Source: CAVVEC01 sp963770485
Lineage (GTDB): Bacteria; Acidobacteriota; Terriglobia; Terriglobales; Acidobacteriaceae
Direction of reading: 5' to 3'
NCBI GenBank assembly: GCA_963770485.1
Contig: CAVYPX010000009.1
Location: forward strand, 558,001-622,000
Length of the DNA stretch: 64,000 nt
The notes below the pieces were generated by a model, which did no database searches, was not told the origin of the DNA, and worked only from the letters and a program-made list of their open reading frames with translations. Positions 41,740-49,930 of the stretch are shown piece after piece; position 1 is the first letter of the stretch, and the number at the start of each line of letters is the position of its first letter. Made by a program: the position numbers and the translations under genes.

Positions 41740-42834
41740 GTGCTGGTTTCCGAATTCAATTATCTGCTGCCGGTAGAGCTGATCGCCCAGGAGCCTCTTG
41801 CGGATCGGTCCGCTTCCCGGCTACTCCACCTGAGCCGCGCCTCTGAACAGCTCCACGACCGCTGCTTTCGCGAGTTTCCCGATCTGCTGAGGCCAGATGA
41901 CCTGGTCGTATTCAATAACACTCGGGTGTTTCCGGCACGACTGTACGGCAGGAGAAGCGGGGCAAAGGCGCAACCAGTGAGTTCGCGGAATCCGGCCGCG
42001 CGGGAGTTCCTGAGAGGCCGGGTCGAGGTGCTGCTCACACGCCAGATCTCCCCGGCGCACAACGAATGGGAGTGCCTGGTCCGGCCGGGAAGGAAGATTG
42101 GAGTGGGAGAGAAGTTGTTCTTCGGCAGCGAAGAAGAACTAACGGCCGAGGTGCTGGCCAGGGGCAGTTTCGGGGAGCGTCGGATACGCTTTCATCCGGT
42201 GAAGGATTTTTTCGGGATCATCGAGCGCTTGGGGCATGTTCCGCTGCCACCGTATATTGACCGGCCTGACTGTCCCGGCGACCGTGAGCGATACCAGACC
42301 GTCTATGCGCGGGAGCGTGGTTCGGTCGCAGCGCCCACCGCAGGGCTGCACTTTAGCCCAGAGATTCTTACCCGCATTCGAGAGCGCGGGATCGAAACAG
42401 CGGAGATCACGTTGCACGTTGGGCTGGGAACCTTTCAACCCGTTCGCGTGGATCGGGTGGAAGATCATCTCCTGCATCGTGAGTCTTACTCCATTTCGGC
42501 CGAGGCTGCAGAAAAAATCAATCGGGCGTTGGACGCGCGACGGCGTGTGGTTGCGGTTGGAACGACGACCGTCCGCACGCTGGAGCACTCGGCTGGTCAC
42601 TCTGAAAGTGGCAGAGTGCAAGCGGGCAGCGGCGAAGCCGATATCTTCATCTATCCTGGTTATGAATTTAGGGTTGTAGGAGCGCTGCTGACGAATTTCC
42701 ATCTGCCGCAATCCACACTGCTCATGCTGGTGTGCGCTTTCGCGGGGAAGGAACGGGTGTTGCAAGCCTACCAACACGCCGTCGAGCAGAAATACCGGTT
42801 CTATTCATACGGGGACTGCATGTTCGTGGAGTGA
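41740..42834 (+). CDS. queA: S-adenosylmethionine:tRNA ribosyltransferase-isomerase
   Basis: This 364-residue protein performs the penultimate step of queuosine synthesis in tRNA, adding the ribosyl part of SAM to 7-aminomethyl-7-deazaguanine. It shows FNYLLPVELIAQEPLADRSASRLL, VVFNNTRVFPARLYGRR, ERYQTVYARERGSVAAPTAGLHF, HVGLGTFQPVR, VGTTTVRTLE and TNFHLPQSTLLMLVCAFAG, all conserved QueA blocks. Length is close to the family norm. The start is a GTG directly after a TATAAT box. It diverges from the class II aldolase gene. Confidence 0.95.
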   Translation: MLVSEFNYLLPVELIAQEPLADRSASRLLHLSRASEQLHDRCFREFPDLLRPDDLVVFNNTRVFPARLYGRRSGAKAQPVSSRNPAAREFLRGRVEVLLTRQISPAHNEWECLVRPGRKIGVGEKLFFGSEEELTAEVLARGSFGERRIRFHPVKDFFGIIERLGHVPLPPYIDRPDCPGDRERYQTVYARERGSVAAPTAGLHFSPEILTRIRERGIETAEITLHVGLGTFQPVRVDRVEDHLLHRESYSISAEAAEKINRALDARRRVVAVGTTTVRTLEHSAGHSESGRVQAGSGEADIFIYPGYEFRVVGALLTNFHLPQSTLLMLVCAFAGKERVLQAYQHAVEQKYRFYSYGDCMFVE

Positions 42835-42867
42835 GAACCCGGCTTTTTCTTGTGGTCCTTTCCTGTT

Positions 42868-42976
42868 GTCATCCCGAGCTCAGCAAGGGATCTACAGTTC
42901 CTTGCCTGGGGAAACTGCAGATTTCCCTCGGCTTTGCTCGAGACAGGCGCTCGTCGCTGTGGCTCCTCGGAATGAC
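42868..42976. repeat. GTCATCCCGAGC-family intergenic repeat
   Basis: GTCATCCCGAGC with AAGGGATCT at the left and CTCGGAATGAC at the right form the outer arms. The same words build the core of the element at 7464-7579 (GTCATCCCGAGC, GAGGGATCT, CGGGATGAC). It fills most of the gap between queA and the cysteine dioxygenase gene. Confidence 0.6.
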
Positions 42977-43042
42977 CAGGTTTTTAGGTTGTTCAACTGG
43001 CGGCCTGCGAGCGAGTATACTGGGCGTCGCACGGGGGGAGAC

Positions 43043-43627
43043 ATGGGCACACCGACAATGGCAAAACAGGTTTCCATCCAGAATTTTGTATCGGAGTTAC
43101 GCAAATTTTCTGAGCCGGCGTTCAGCCGGACCAACCAGATCATAAAGCTTCTTGAGAGTGCGCCAGTGGCACCTGACACGCTGGCGCCCTACCTGACCTG
43201 GGACCGCCAGCATTACACGCGGAACCTGATCGACAAGACGCCACTTTATGAGCTGATCGCTATCTGCTGGGAAATCGGACAGGGGAGTTCTGTGCACAAT
43301 CATCGCGATCAGAACTGTTGGATGGCTGTCCCCCTCGGGAAATTACTGGTGGAAAACTACCGGGTGATTTTCCAAAATCTGGAGGAAGGAACCTGCAGCC
43401 TGGAGAGCGCCGAAGTCCTTGAGATGAATGCCACACGTCCCTGCGCTGTGAATCCACTGGAACCGGTGCACCGGGTTTATAATCCGCGCGAGTTCAACCA
43501 GAGAGCCGTCAGCCTGCACGTGTATTCGCGGCCGTTTGATACCTGTGTGGTGTATTCGCCCGAGCAGGGCACATGCGGGGAAATCAAGCTGTGCTACAAC
43601 ACCGAATATGGGAAAACCAGCCGGTGA
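43043..43627 (+). CDS. cysteine dioxygenase type I
   Basis: With the ATG at 43043 (GGGGGGAG upstream) the protein has 194 residues. The iron ligands are H85, H87 (VHNHRDQNCW) and H143 (PVHRVYN). C92 stands exactly where mammalian Cys93 lies (five residues after the second His), and Y161 in LHVYSRPFDTC matches Tyr157, so the thioether Cys-Tyr cofactor could form. The enzyme oxidises L-cysteine to cysteine sulfinate with O2. Family identity rests on these motifs. The longer open frame from 42866 lies in a repeat and was not used. A lipoprotein gene follows. Confidence 0.88.
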   Translation: MGTPTMAKQVSIQNFVSELRKFSEPAFSRTNQIIKLLESAPVAPDTLAPYLTWDRQHYTRNLIDKTPLYELIAICWEIGQGSSVHNHRDQNCWMAVPLGKLLVENYRVIFQNLEEGTCSLESAEVLEMNATRPCAVNPLEPVHRVYNPREFNQRAVSLHVYSRPFDTCVVYSPEQGTCGEIKLCYNTEYGKTSR

Positions 43628-43702
43628 CTTCCGTCACCTGTGCAGCCAAGAGTATCCGTAAGAAAATTTAAGAGTTGCGCGATAGCTGGGCTGGAGGCAG
43701 CA

Positions 43703-44386
43703 ATGAAAAGAAGGTGCGCGTGGCTCTTAGTTGGAGTTCTGCTGATGTTGCCGGGCTTCGCTTGTTCCAAGAAAGAGAACTTGCAGACGAAGCGGAATCC
43801 AGTCGCCGAAAAACCCCTGGAAGACGAAACACCGGAAATCAAAGCAGCGACCCCGGACGACCCGGGACCGATAGCCACGGCAGGGTCGCCCATGGCGATC
43901 TGGATGCGAAACGCAGAACGCCGAAAAGCGCAACGAGAAGCGCAACGAGCGTTAGAACCACAAGAGCCGCAATCGAGCGATCACGTGGCTCTGACCGCTC
44001 TCATTCCGCCGCAGGTTCTCGTGCACAGGACCTTCCCGGTAAGACAGTACGCTAAGTTCGAGTTCGTTGTCCCTGCCCATGTTCACTATCCGAAGCTGCT
44101 GGGTGGTTTCAAGTCGTTCGTGAAGGCTAGGGGCAGCGGCTCCGCCGGCGGCCAAGGGGCAGACATGGATCTTCTGCTGCTGGACGAACAGGCATTCAAC
44201 GACTTCGTTCACGGCGCCAACGGGTCCCCAACCGATGCTGCGGGACCTTCCGACAGTCAACAGGTGGAATGGGGCCTTACCTCCACTTTCGATCAGCCTA
44301 ACAAGTACTACCTCGTATTTGTGAACCCCGCCAATGGGCAGCAGACCCGCTTCGTACAGGCAGACTTTACCGTCAGCTTTGAATAG
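43703..44386 (+). CDS. putative lipoprotein, unknown function
   Basis: With the ATG at 43703 (GGAGG upstream) the protein has 227 residues. LLVGVLLMLPGFACSKKEN is a lipoprotein signal with the acylated Cys near residue 21. A Pro/Glu/Asp-rich linker and an Arg/Ala/Gln coiled-coil-like segment (RNAERRKAQREAQRALEPQE) lead to a beta-rich C-terminal half (HRTFPVRQYAKFEFVVPAHV, QPNKYYLVFVNPANGQQTRF). No family is recognised. An upstream ATG at 43640 would put 21 charged residues before the signal and is unlikely. Confidence 0.65.
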   Translation: MKRRCAWLLVGVLLMLPGFACSKKENLQTKRNPVAEKPLEDETPEIKAATPDDPGPIATAGSPMAIWMRNAERRKAQREAQRALEPQEPQSSDHVALTALIPPQVLVHRTFPVRQYAKFEFVVPAHVHYPKLLGGFKSFVKARGSGSAGGQGADMDLLLLDEQAFNDFVHGANGSPTDAAGPSDSQQVEWGLTSTFDQPNKYYLVFVNPANGQQTRFVQADFTVSFE

Positions 44387-44483
44387 TGCGGCACAGTGCA
44401 GGGGAGCCACGCCGCCGGTCAACTTCCCCCGGACAGCGTGCTGTTAAACTAGGCACTTGCCCCCCCGAAGGAAATCCTCGACG

Positions 44484-47267
44484 ATGTCTGCGGGAAGCGC
44501 CGCGACGGCTGCGCCGAAGCCGCTATCTTCTGTCCAGAAGCCAGTGTTAGCCGCGGGCGACCGGGGAGCAATTTTCCTGGTTGACGCCATGTCGTTTATC
44601 TTCCGCGCCTATCACGCCATGGCGCGACAGCGCGGCATGTCCACAAAAACCGGCGTGCCGACCGCGGCGACGTATGTCTTCGTCAATATGTTGCGCAAAT
44701 TGCGCGACGATTTCTCGCCGGAATATCTGGCGGCGGTTTTCGACGTGGCTGCGCCCACTTTCCGCGATCAGCAGGCAGAGGCGATCACCAGCGTGCGGCG
44801 ATTCGATCTGAAGACCCAGACTTTTCAGGAAGTGGAATACCACGGCTACAAAGCCAACCGCGCCGAAATGCCCGGAGACCTGGCCCAGCAGCTTCCCTAT
44901 ATACGCAGGGCGCTGGAAGCCTACCGCATTCCGATTCTTGAGCTCGCAGGTTATGAAGCCGACGACGTGATCGGCACGCTGGCGCGACAAGCCACGTCAC
45001 ACGCGTATTCCGTGTACGTGGTTTCCAACGACAAGGATATGCTGCAGCTGGTCAACGACCGGGTGCGCGTGCTGAATCCGCCTAAGGACAACCTGATCTG
45101 TGACGCGCAAAAAGTGGAGGAGATCCTCGGAGTTCCTCCCGAGCGCGTAGTGGATGTCATGGCGTTGCGGGGCGACGCCATCGACAACATTCCCGGTGCC
45201 CCGGGCATCGGCGACAAGGGCTCGGTCGAGCTGATCCAGCGTTTCGGCACGGTCGAGCAGGCGCTGGACCGCGCGGCAGAAGTCGAGAAGAGAACCTATC
45301 GCGAATCCCTGCAGAACAACCGCGACAACATCCTGCTGAGCAAGCAACTGGTGACCATCGATCGCGATGTTCCCGTCGAGTTCGAGGTGAATTCGATGAA
45401 GGCGGGAGAGCCGGACCTCGAAGCTCTCCGCTCGCTCTTTACCGAACTGGAGTTTACCTCGCTATTGAAAGAACTTTTGCCGGTCGTGGAGGTGAGCGAG
45501 GCACACTACACGGAGGCGAAATCGGCGGCGGATGTGGAAGCTGTGTTGAGGGCGGTTCCTGCGGCCGGCGCGCTGGCGGTTGCGGTGGAATTGGAATCAA
45601 CTGTTGAGGATGAGCAGGAGGAAGAAGAGGAAGAAGGCGAGAGCGGCATGTTGCCGCTCACAGCGGAGCCTGCGCCGCCGCAGCAGCTGCGGAATATCGC
45701 GATTTCCTCGACGCCGGGCACTGCGGTCACCGTTGGCCCCGACGCAGAGGAAGCGGTGACCAAGCTGAAGGCTGTGCTGGCAGATGAGAGTGTGCCTAAG
45801 GCGATTCACGATTACAAGGCAACGACTCACGCTCTGGAATCGCAAGGAATCACGCTGCGCAACGTACAGCATGATCCAATGCTTTACTCCTACTTGCTCG
45901 ATCCCACGTATTCATCGCATCGTTTGGCGGACGTGGCGCTGCGGCGTTTCAATCTCAAGCCTAGTGGAACCCTGCCCGAAGCGGCTGACATCACAGGCCG
46001 GCTTGCGACCGCCCTGCGCCGCGAAGTGGAAGAAGCAGGCCTGCTTAGACTCTACGAGGAGATTGACTTGCCGCTCGTGCCCGTGCTGGCACGCATGGAG
46101 CAGGCCGGGGTCAAGATCGATCGCAAAGCTTTGGCCGAGATGTCATCGCGTTTGGAAGGCGAGATCGACGCCAAGGCTAAAGAGATTTACGAATCTGCAG
46201 GCTGTGAGTTCAACATCAGCTCGCCGAGGCAATTAGGCGATGTCCTCTTCAACCAGCTAAACCTCCCCAAGCCGGTGAAGTATGGCAAAGGAAAGACGAT
46301 CTCGACCGCAGTTGACGTGCTGGAAAACCTGTCCGAAAGCCACGATGTCCCGCGGCTGGTGCTGGAATACCGGCAGCTGACCAAGCTTAAATCAACTTAC
46401 GTTGACGCTTTGCCGGCGTTGCTGAATCCGTTGAGCGGACGCCTGCACACTACGTTGGGGCAGACGGGAACCGCGACTGGCAGACTGTCTTCAGCCAATC
46501 CTAATCTGCAAAACATTCCCATTCGAACCGAACTTGGCCGCGAGATTCGCGCCGCATTCACGGCCGAGCCGGGGCATGTGCTGCTGGCGGCGGATTATTC
46601 GCAGATCGAACTGCGGTTGCTGGCGCACTTTTCCAAAGACCCGCTGTTGGTCGAGGCCTACCGCCGCGGCGATGACATTCACACGCTCACCGCTTCCCAG
46701 GTGTTCGGCGTGCCGCCGCTGATGGTCACGCCGGATCATCGCCGGCAGGCCAAGGTCGTGAACTTCGGGATCGTGTACGGGCTGTCGGCATTCGGGCTTT
46801 CGCAAAACCTCGGGATTGAACCGGCAGAGGCGAAACAATTCATCAGTGCATATTTCGAGAAGTACAAGGGCGTGCGCGCATTCATCGACCGGACGCTGGA
46901 AGAAGCCCGCCGCGAACAGAAAGTAAGAACACTGTTCGGGCGCGTGCGGCCTATTCCTGATATCAACAGCAAGAACGCCAACCTGCGCGGATTCGCCGAG
47001 CGGACCGCAGTCAATACGCCGTTGCAGGGAACCGCGGCGGATTTGATCAAAATTGCCATGATCCGCATTGATGCAGCGCTGCGCGAACGTGGGCTGAAAT
47101 CGAGAATGACGCTGCAGGTGCACGACGAACTGGTGTTCGAGGTGCCGGAAGCAGAAATCGAAACCATGAGAACCCTGGTGCGGGAGCAGATGGAAAAAGT
47201 CCACGGGCTGATCGTTCCGCTGCTGGTGGAAATCGGCGTCGGGCAGAACTGGCGGGATCTGGAATGA
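44484..47267 (+). CDS. polA: DNA polymerase I
   Basis: With the ATG at 44484 (AAGGAAA upstream) the protein has 927 residues. The 5'-nuclease domain begins FLVDAMSFIFRAYHAM and includes YEADDVIGTLA, VVSNDKDMLQLV and IPGAPGIGDKG. The middle region corresponds to the 3'-5' exonuclease, but the DxE motif is replaced by LAVAVELES and no final Tyr/Asp motif is seen, so proofreading is probably lost; it also holds a Glu-rich run (EDEQEEEEEEGE). The polymerase domain has motif A DYSQIELRLLAHFS, motif B RRQAKVVNFGIVYGLSAFG and motif C LQVHDELVFEV. It acts in primer removal and repair. Confidence 0.95.
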   Translation: MSAGSAATAAPKPLSSVQKPVLAAGDRGAIFLVDAMSFIFRAYHAMARQRGMSTKTGVPTAATYVFVNMLRKLRDDFSPEYLAAVFDVAAPTFRDQQAEAITSVRRFDLKTQTFQEVEYHGYKANRAEMPGDLAQQLPYIRRALEAYRIPILELAGYEADDVIGTLARQATSHAYSVYVVSNDKDMLQLVNDRVRVLNPPKDNLICDAQKVEEILGVPPERVVDVMALRGDAIDNIPGAPGIGDKGSVELIQRFGTVEQALDRAAEVEKRTYRESLQNNRDNILLSKQLVTIDRDVPVEFEVNSMKAGEPDLEALRSLFTELEFTSLLKELLPVVEVSEAHYTEAKSAADVEAVLRAVPAAGALAVAVELESTVEDEQEEEEEEGESGMLPLTAEPAPPQQLRNIAISSTPGTAVTVGPDAEEAVTKLKAVLADESVPKAIHDYKATTHALESQGITLRNVQHDPMLYSYLLDPTYSSHRLADVALRRFNLKPSGTLPEAADITGRLATALRREVEEAGLLRLYEEIDLPLVPVLARMEQAGVKIDRKALAEMSSRLEGEIDAKAKEIYESAGCEFNISSPRQLGDVLFNQLNLPKPVKYGKGKTISTAVDVLENLSESHDVPRLVLEYRQLTKLKSTYVDALPALLNPLSGRLHTTLGQTGTATGRLSSANPNLQNIPIRTELGREIRAAFTAEPGHVLLAADYSQIELRLLAHFSKDPLLVEAYRRGDDIHTLTASQVFGVPPLMVTPDHRRQAKVVNFGIVYGLSAFGLSQNLGIEPAEAKQFISAYFEKYKGVRAFIDRTLEEARREQKVRTLFGRVRPIPDINSKNANLRGFAERTAVNTPLQGTAADLIKIAMIRIDAALRERGLKSRMTLQVHDELVFEVPEAEIETMRTLVREQMEKVHGLIVPLLVEIGVGQNWRDLE

Positions 47268-47309
47268 ATGTCAGGGTGTCGATTTTGGGCACGGCGGCCT
47301 TCTGGAAGG

Positions 47310-48164
47310 TCAAATAGCTGTATCCACAGGGTCTTCATTCAACAACGATGAGTCAGGAGACCAAACCCTCACCCAATCCTTCAGGCACACCTGCGTTGCT
47401 TCTGCTAATCCTTCGATCTTGAAGCGCTCATTCTGCACTTGCAACACGTTGAGAATACAGTTGTGGGCCGTTGTCAACGAACGATCCGCCAATTCGGGAT
47501 TGGAATCTGGGCCGGGAGTCAGAGTGTCATTTACAATCTCGAACCCTTCCGACAGTCCCGCAAATGTTGGGTGAGCATGGCGTAGTGGAAAGTAGTAGCC
47601 GGGCAAGATCATCTTGTCTAATCCTCCACCAGTCTTCTTTGCCATCGCAACGAAGTCCAGTTTGTTCCACGTGTGATTCAGTCGTTTGGTTCCACACTTC
47701 TCGCAATCGGTCATCATGTAGTTCCCTCTAACAGCAGCAGCTTTGCTCCGTATTTCCTCTATCGTTTCCGGAGGCAAAATGTCGGGACCGAACGTCTCAA
47801 TGAGGCGGCTGACCAATTTGTCCTGTTGAACGGGGTGGTACTCTTTGAACAGTTCGGCTTCGGAGGGATTTTCGTGGATATAACGAAGCGTCACTGTCTG
47901 CTCGTACATACTGCGAACGAGTTTGGCAGCTGCCGTGCCATACCCGTGGTAGCACACCAGCGTGATCTCCAGGAAGTCCTTGACGCAGGCTCTTCCAAGG
48001 AAGTAGACGAGCTTATCCTCCAGCAAGGACATGGTCTGAACTCTTGTGAACGCAAGGTTCAGGGCGCGTTCGAGGTTGGCCATGGTTTCATTCCAAAGCG
48101 GATGCCGCTCGTCGAACCTCTGACATTCGTCAGGAAAGCCGTAGATCCTAAAACCGTCTGCCAT
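47310..48164 (-). CDS. DUF5677-like protein of unknown function
   Basis: This 284-residue, mainly helical soluble protein contains LVCYHGYGTAAAKLVRSMYEQ and TVTLRYIHENPSEAELFKEY, a pattern I associate with DUF5677, and a single CEKCGTKR pair that could bind metal. No signal peptide is present. GATAAT lies 6 nt before the ATG and no ribosome binding site is seen. It is convergent with polA, with 42 bp between the stops. Confidence 0.6.
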   Translation of the reverse strand: MADGFRIYGFPDECQRFDERHPLWNETMANLERALNLAFTRVQTMSLLEDKLVYFLGRACVKDFLEITLVCYHGYGTAAAKLVRSMYEQTVTLRYIHENPSEAELFKEYHPVQQDKLVSRLIETFGPDILPPETIEEIRSKAAAVRGNYMMTDCEKCGTKRLNHTWNKLDFVAMAKKTGGGLDKMILPGYYFPLRHAHPTFAGLSEGFEIVNDTLTPGPDSNPELADRSLTTAHNCILNVLQVQNERFKIEGLAEATQVCLKDWVRVWSPDSSLLNEDPVDTAI

Positions 48165-48170
48165 GAGCGG

Positions 48171-48176
48171 ATTATC
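48171..48176 (-). promoter_or_regulatory. -10 promoter box (GATAAT) just before an ATG start
   Basis: GATAAT on the minus strand ends 6 nt before the ATG at 48164, with no ribosome binding site, fitting a leaderless transcript. Confidence 0.45.
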
Positions 48177-48355
48177 TCACGCTCATTTTGGTAGGGGGCC
48201 CGGTGTCCCCGGAGGGTTCGCGCCCCCGATTCTGGGCGCCAAACCCGGAACGCCCCTGCGCTTGTCAAGTCTACTTTCGTTTGTGTTGCAATTTGCCATA
48301 TCGAGCCCAGTGTGGCCTGCTAACCTCCACCAAATCAGCAGTTCCCGTTTTAGGA

Positions 48356-48371
48356 TGTTCCACGTGGAACA
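48356..48371. other. parS-like centromere site, copy 1
   Basis: TGTTCCACGTGGAACA is a perfect palindrome that matches the ParB-binding parS consensus TGTTnCACGTGnAACA. The identical sequence recurs at 48391-48406, 35 bp away. Bacterial parS sites cluster near the replication origin. parAB is not in the window. Confidence 0.8.
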
Positions 48372-48390
48372 CTCCGCGCGTTCCGTCTAA

Positions 48391-48406
48391 TGTTCCACGT
48401 GGAACA
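48391..48406. other. parS-like centromere site, copy 2
   Basis: Second exact copy of TGTTCCACGTGGAACA, about 60 bp before the trpG start. Two exact copies this close make chance very unlikely. Confidence 0.8.
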
Positions 48407-48467
48407 AGACCGGCGAGTCGCGCCCGCGCCGTGACTTTAGAGTAAGCTGAGAGATGAGCACAGCTCT

Positions 48468-49043
48468 ATGGTTTTCGTCCTCGACAACTACGATTCTTTC
48501 ACCTACAACCTGGTGCAATACCTGGGCGAGTTGGGCGCCGAGGTTGTGGTGCGCCGCAATGATCAGATCACGGTGGAAGAGGTTGAGGCCATGCGCCCGG
48601 AGCGCATCGTGCTCTCGCCCGGACCGTGCACGCCGCAGGAGGCGGGAATCAGCATCGAACTCGTCCGCCACTTTGCCGGTAAGATCCCGGTGCTGGGAGT
48701 ATGCCTGGGACACCAGGCGGTGGGAGCGGCCTTCGGCGGCGAGATCGTGCGTGCTCCCAAGCTGATGCATGGCAAGACCAGCCCGGTGCTGCACGACAAC
48801 AAGACGATTTTTCAAGGCCTGGCTCAGCCCATGACGGCCACGCGTTATCACTCGCTCATTGTGGAAGAAAAGAGCCTGCCGGGCGACTTGGAGGTCAGCG
48901 CCTACACCACCGAGTCCGACGGCTCACGCGTGATTATGGGCTTGCGGCACCGGCGGTTTGCGGTAGAGGGCGTGCAATTTCATCCCGAGAGTGTGCTGAC
49001 CGGTGAAGGAAAGAAGCTGATCAGTAATTTTCTCGCGCTATAG
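48468..49043 (+). CDS. trpG: anthranilate synthase component II (glutamine amidotransferase)
   Basis: This 191-residue class I amidotransferase has VFVLDNYDSFTYNLVQYLGELG, SPGPCTPQEAGIS, the nucleophile elbow GVCLGHQAVG, RYHSLIVEE and the His/Glu of FHPESVLT, a complete Cys-His-Glu triad. It supplies ammonia to TrpE for anthranilate, and TrpG/PabA proteins may also serve 4-amino-4-deoxychorismate synthesis. It is not in a trp operon: trpE lies about 0.9 kb away on the opposite strand. The ribosome binding site is weak. Confidence 0.92.
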   Translation: MVFVLDNYDSFTYNLVQYLGELGAEVVVRRNDQITVEEVEAMRPERIVLSPGPCTPQEAGISIELVRHFAGKIPVLGVCLGHQAVGAAFGGEIVRAPKLMHGKTSPVLHDNKTIFQGLAQPMTATRYHSLIVEEKSLPGDLEVSAYTTESDGSRVIMGLRHRRFAVEGVQFHPESVLTGEGKKLISNFLAL

Positions 49044-49094
49044 TCCATCGTCCAGGTACTCTTTCGGGTAATCCGGCAGACGAACGTGTCCCAC

Positions 49095-49829
49095 TCAAAA
49101 CTTCGCAAGCAGAAAGAACTTCAAGTAGCCCTCATAAATATCAGACCAGGCGTGCGCAAGCATGGCCGAACGCAGATTCTTTCGCCAAACCACCAGCAGA
49201 CCAAACAGCACTCCCAGGACGGTGATGACGACAACCGCCTTCCATCCCTGATACGCGTGTCCCACACCGAAAACGACGGCTTGGCCGAACACGGCGAGGG
49301 CGCTGCTGCCAGTGAATGCGTGAAGCTGTCTTTGCAAATAGCCGCGATACACGATCTCTTCGCAAAACCCCGCCGATGCCGACAAAGCCAGCCACAGAAG
49401 CGCTTCAATCACTCCCCGCGGCAGAAGAATATCCACCGTCTTCGCCTGGCTCGGCCCCAGGGCAAGATGGATAAGCCAGGCCGTCGCTTCCCAGACCACC
49501 CAGAAAGGAACGGCGACCCCGAAGTCGGTCAGCACGCCCTGCAGGTTGGTCCATCTTCCGCCGACCAGCGCGAGAAGAGTGACTTTCTTCCGCACACCCT
49601 GCCAGACGTAGTAGAGCAGCGCCCACTCCATCACGATGAGCGACAAATACAGCGGAACGACTCCCCGATGCTCTGACGCCAACCCCGAGCCGGCGGTCGA
49701 CCGCATCTGCGCCACGATCCCCCACAGTGCAATGCCTACGTTGATAAGCACCAGTCCGATCGTGTGCCTAGGAGATGCGATAAGCTGCCGTTGGTCGGCC
49801 CGTGATTGGGCCACCGCGTCTGTAGTCAT
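49095..49829 (-). CDS. CPBP family intramembrane metalloprotease
   Basis: With the ATG at 49829 (GGGGGAAAG upstream) the protein has 244 residues and about six to eight membrane segments. The CPBP/Abi motifs are present: FCEEIVYRGYLQRQL (EExxYRG-type with both Glu), VFGVGHAYQGW with metal-ligand His, and AHAWSDIYEGY. Such proteases relate to Rce1 and act on membrane peptides or prenylated substrates; bacterial roles include bacteriocin self-immunity. It lies downstream of trpE on the same strand, 101 bp away. Confidence 0.87.
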   Translation of the reverse strand: MTTDAVAQSRADQRQLIASPRHTIGLVLINVGIALWGIVAQMRSTAGSGLASEHRGVVPLYLSLIVMEWALLYYVWQGVRKKVTLLALVGGRWTNLQGVLTDFGVAVPFWVVWEATAWLIHLALGPSQAKTVDILLPRGVIEALLWLALSASAGFCEEIVYRGYLQRQLHAFTGSSALAVFGQAVVFGVGHAYQGWKAVVVITVLGVLFGLLVVWRKNLRSAMLAHAWSDIYEGYLKFFLLAKF

Positions 49830-49930
49830 CGCTTTCCCCCCTGCACCCTCTTGCAAGTTGGGCCACCCGACTCTGATGACATCCTTAATTGGGAAACTAA
49901 ACTCAAAGGCAGCGGACAGGAGTATCCGCT

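Larger units (their letters stand above)
48165..48467. other. 303-bp intergenic region with two parS-like sites
   Basis: The divergent gap between the DUF5677-like gene and trpG carries two identical 16-bp palindromes (48356-48371 and 48391-48406). On the left edge GATAAT (leftward, 48171-48176) is a probable -10 box for the DUF5677-like gene. Confidence 0.7.
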
